Below, piece by piece: positions 12,493 through 12,738 of a stretch of 12,738 bases of DNA. How positions within the stretch are numbered: the stretch's first letter is position 1; every line of letters begins with the position of its first letter. Made by a program: the position numbers and the translations under genes. This DNA comes from Candidatus Zhuqueibacterota bacterium (GTDB taxonomy: Bacteria; SM23-31), in NCBI GenBank assembly GCA_022562855.1, contig JADFON010000022.1:1-12738 (forward strand), in the 5' to 3' direction. The notes under the pieces were generated by a model, which saw nothing but the letters and a program-made list of their open reading frames with translations, did not search any database and had not been told where the DNA came from.

Positions 12493-12738
12493 ATGGCAAT
12501 ATATATTACATTACTCTAATTTACCCAAAAAGGTATTGAAGACGTAATAAACGGACCGGCAAGGCTTGATGCAGTCAAAGAATTATTTAAAAATATGGGA
12601 GCTGAGATTACGTCCTTTCACCTGACGGTCGGCAGGTTTGATGCAATTGTGGTTTCCGAATGCAAAGATGACGAAACCATTGAGAAAGTCGTTCTTACTA
12701 TAGGACAAAAGGGAAATGTCACAACAGAAACTATGCCT
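12493..12738 (+). pseudogene. GYD-domain protein gene with in-frame TAA at codon 9 (also cut by window end)
   Basis: The frame from ATG 12493 reads MAIYITLL, then TAA (12517-12519), then continues without further stops to the window end: FTQKGIEDVINGPARLDAVK, GAEITSFHLTVGRFDAIVV and GQKGNVTTETMP. This matches the small GYD-domain family, whose members are about 90-100 residues and have the pattern YITLL-x-FT-x-x-G-I, RLDA-x-K and a GRYD/GEYD-like turn. The function of the family is not established. Promoter and ribosome site look intact, so the interruption seems recent. TAA is used as a normal stop in trxA and the peroxiredoxin gene, so codon reassignment is unlikely. A sequencing or assembly error is also possible. 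No alternative start lies shortly after the stop; the next ATG is at codon 36. Confidence 0.75.

Noticed and set aside
12517-12519. Stop codon reassignment or selenocysteine-like readthrough in the GYD gene
   Set aside because: TAA ends normal genes here (trxA, the leader peptide, the peroxiredoxin gene), and TAA is not a selenocysteine or pyrrolysine codon; a nonsense mutation or sequence error is simpler.

Overview
The window is a chromosomal segment of moderate-to-low GC DNA from a bacterium that uses clear Shine-Dalgarno sites (AGGAG-type before most genes) and sigma70-like promoters. A FlgM homologue implies a flagellated cell, and a possible outer-membrane beta-barrel remnant weakly suggests a Gram-negative envelope. 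The host phylum cannot be fixed from the sequence; an environmental Gram-negative lineage is a guess. No tRNA, rRNA, CRISPR array or intact insertion sequence was seen.

Layout. Positions 1-7311 are all on the minus strand: a truncated membrane-anchored thioredoxin-fold protein, cytosolic thioredoxin, a YbjQ/UPF0145 protein, histidyl-tRNA synthetase, FlgM, and a three-gene set made of a DAACS-type transporter, a GltS-type transporter and an AraC-type regulator with a degenerate receiver domain. From 7492 onward everything convincing is on the plus strand: a cysteine-biosynthesis locus (7492-10696), a 1-Cys peroxiredoxin (11026-11664), a repeat- and hairpin-rich spacer, and a GYD-domain gene interrupted by an in-frame TAA at its ninth codon.

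The main result is the cysteine locus. A good sigma70 promoter (TTGATA-N17-TATACT) precedes a short open frame at 7631-7732 that encodes a 33-residue peptide with eight cysteines inside thirteen residues. A near-perfect intrinsic terminator (11-bp stem, 7-nt loop, nine Ts) follows 19 nt after its stop codon and ends 7 nt before the ATG of a CysM-type cysteine synthase. This is the architecture of a ribosome-mediated transcription attenuator that senses charged tRNA-Cys. Its target encodes a compact version of the sulfur-carrier cysteine pathway known from Mycobacterium tuberculosis: CysM, a JAMM metalloprotease like Mec, and one polypeptide that joins a CysO-like sulfur carrier to an E1-like MoeB domain and a rhodanese domain (CysO plus MoeZ in one chain). 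In the known pathway the rhodanese/E1 protein makes a thiocarboxylate on the carrier's terminal Gly-Gly, CysM adds the sulfur to an activated serine to give a carrier-cysteine adduct, and the JAMM protease releases cysteine. Here the carrier's Gly-Gly is internal, so the neighbouring JAMM protein could also be needed to free the carrier, which is an inference.

Other regulatory points seen directly are a perfect consensus sigma70 promoter (TTGACA-N17-TATAAT) in front of flgM, a 16-base palindrome over the -10 box of the cysteine promoter, and a long symmetric terminator between hisS and flgM.
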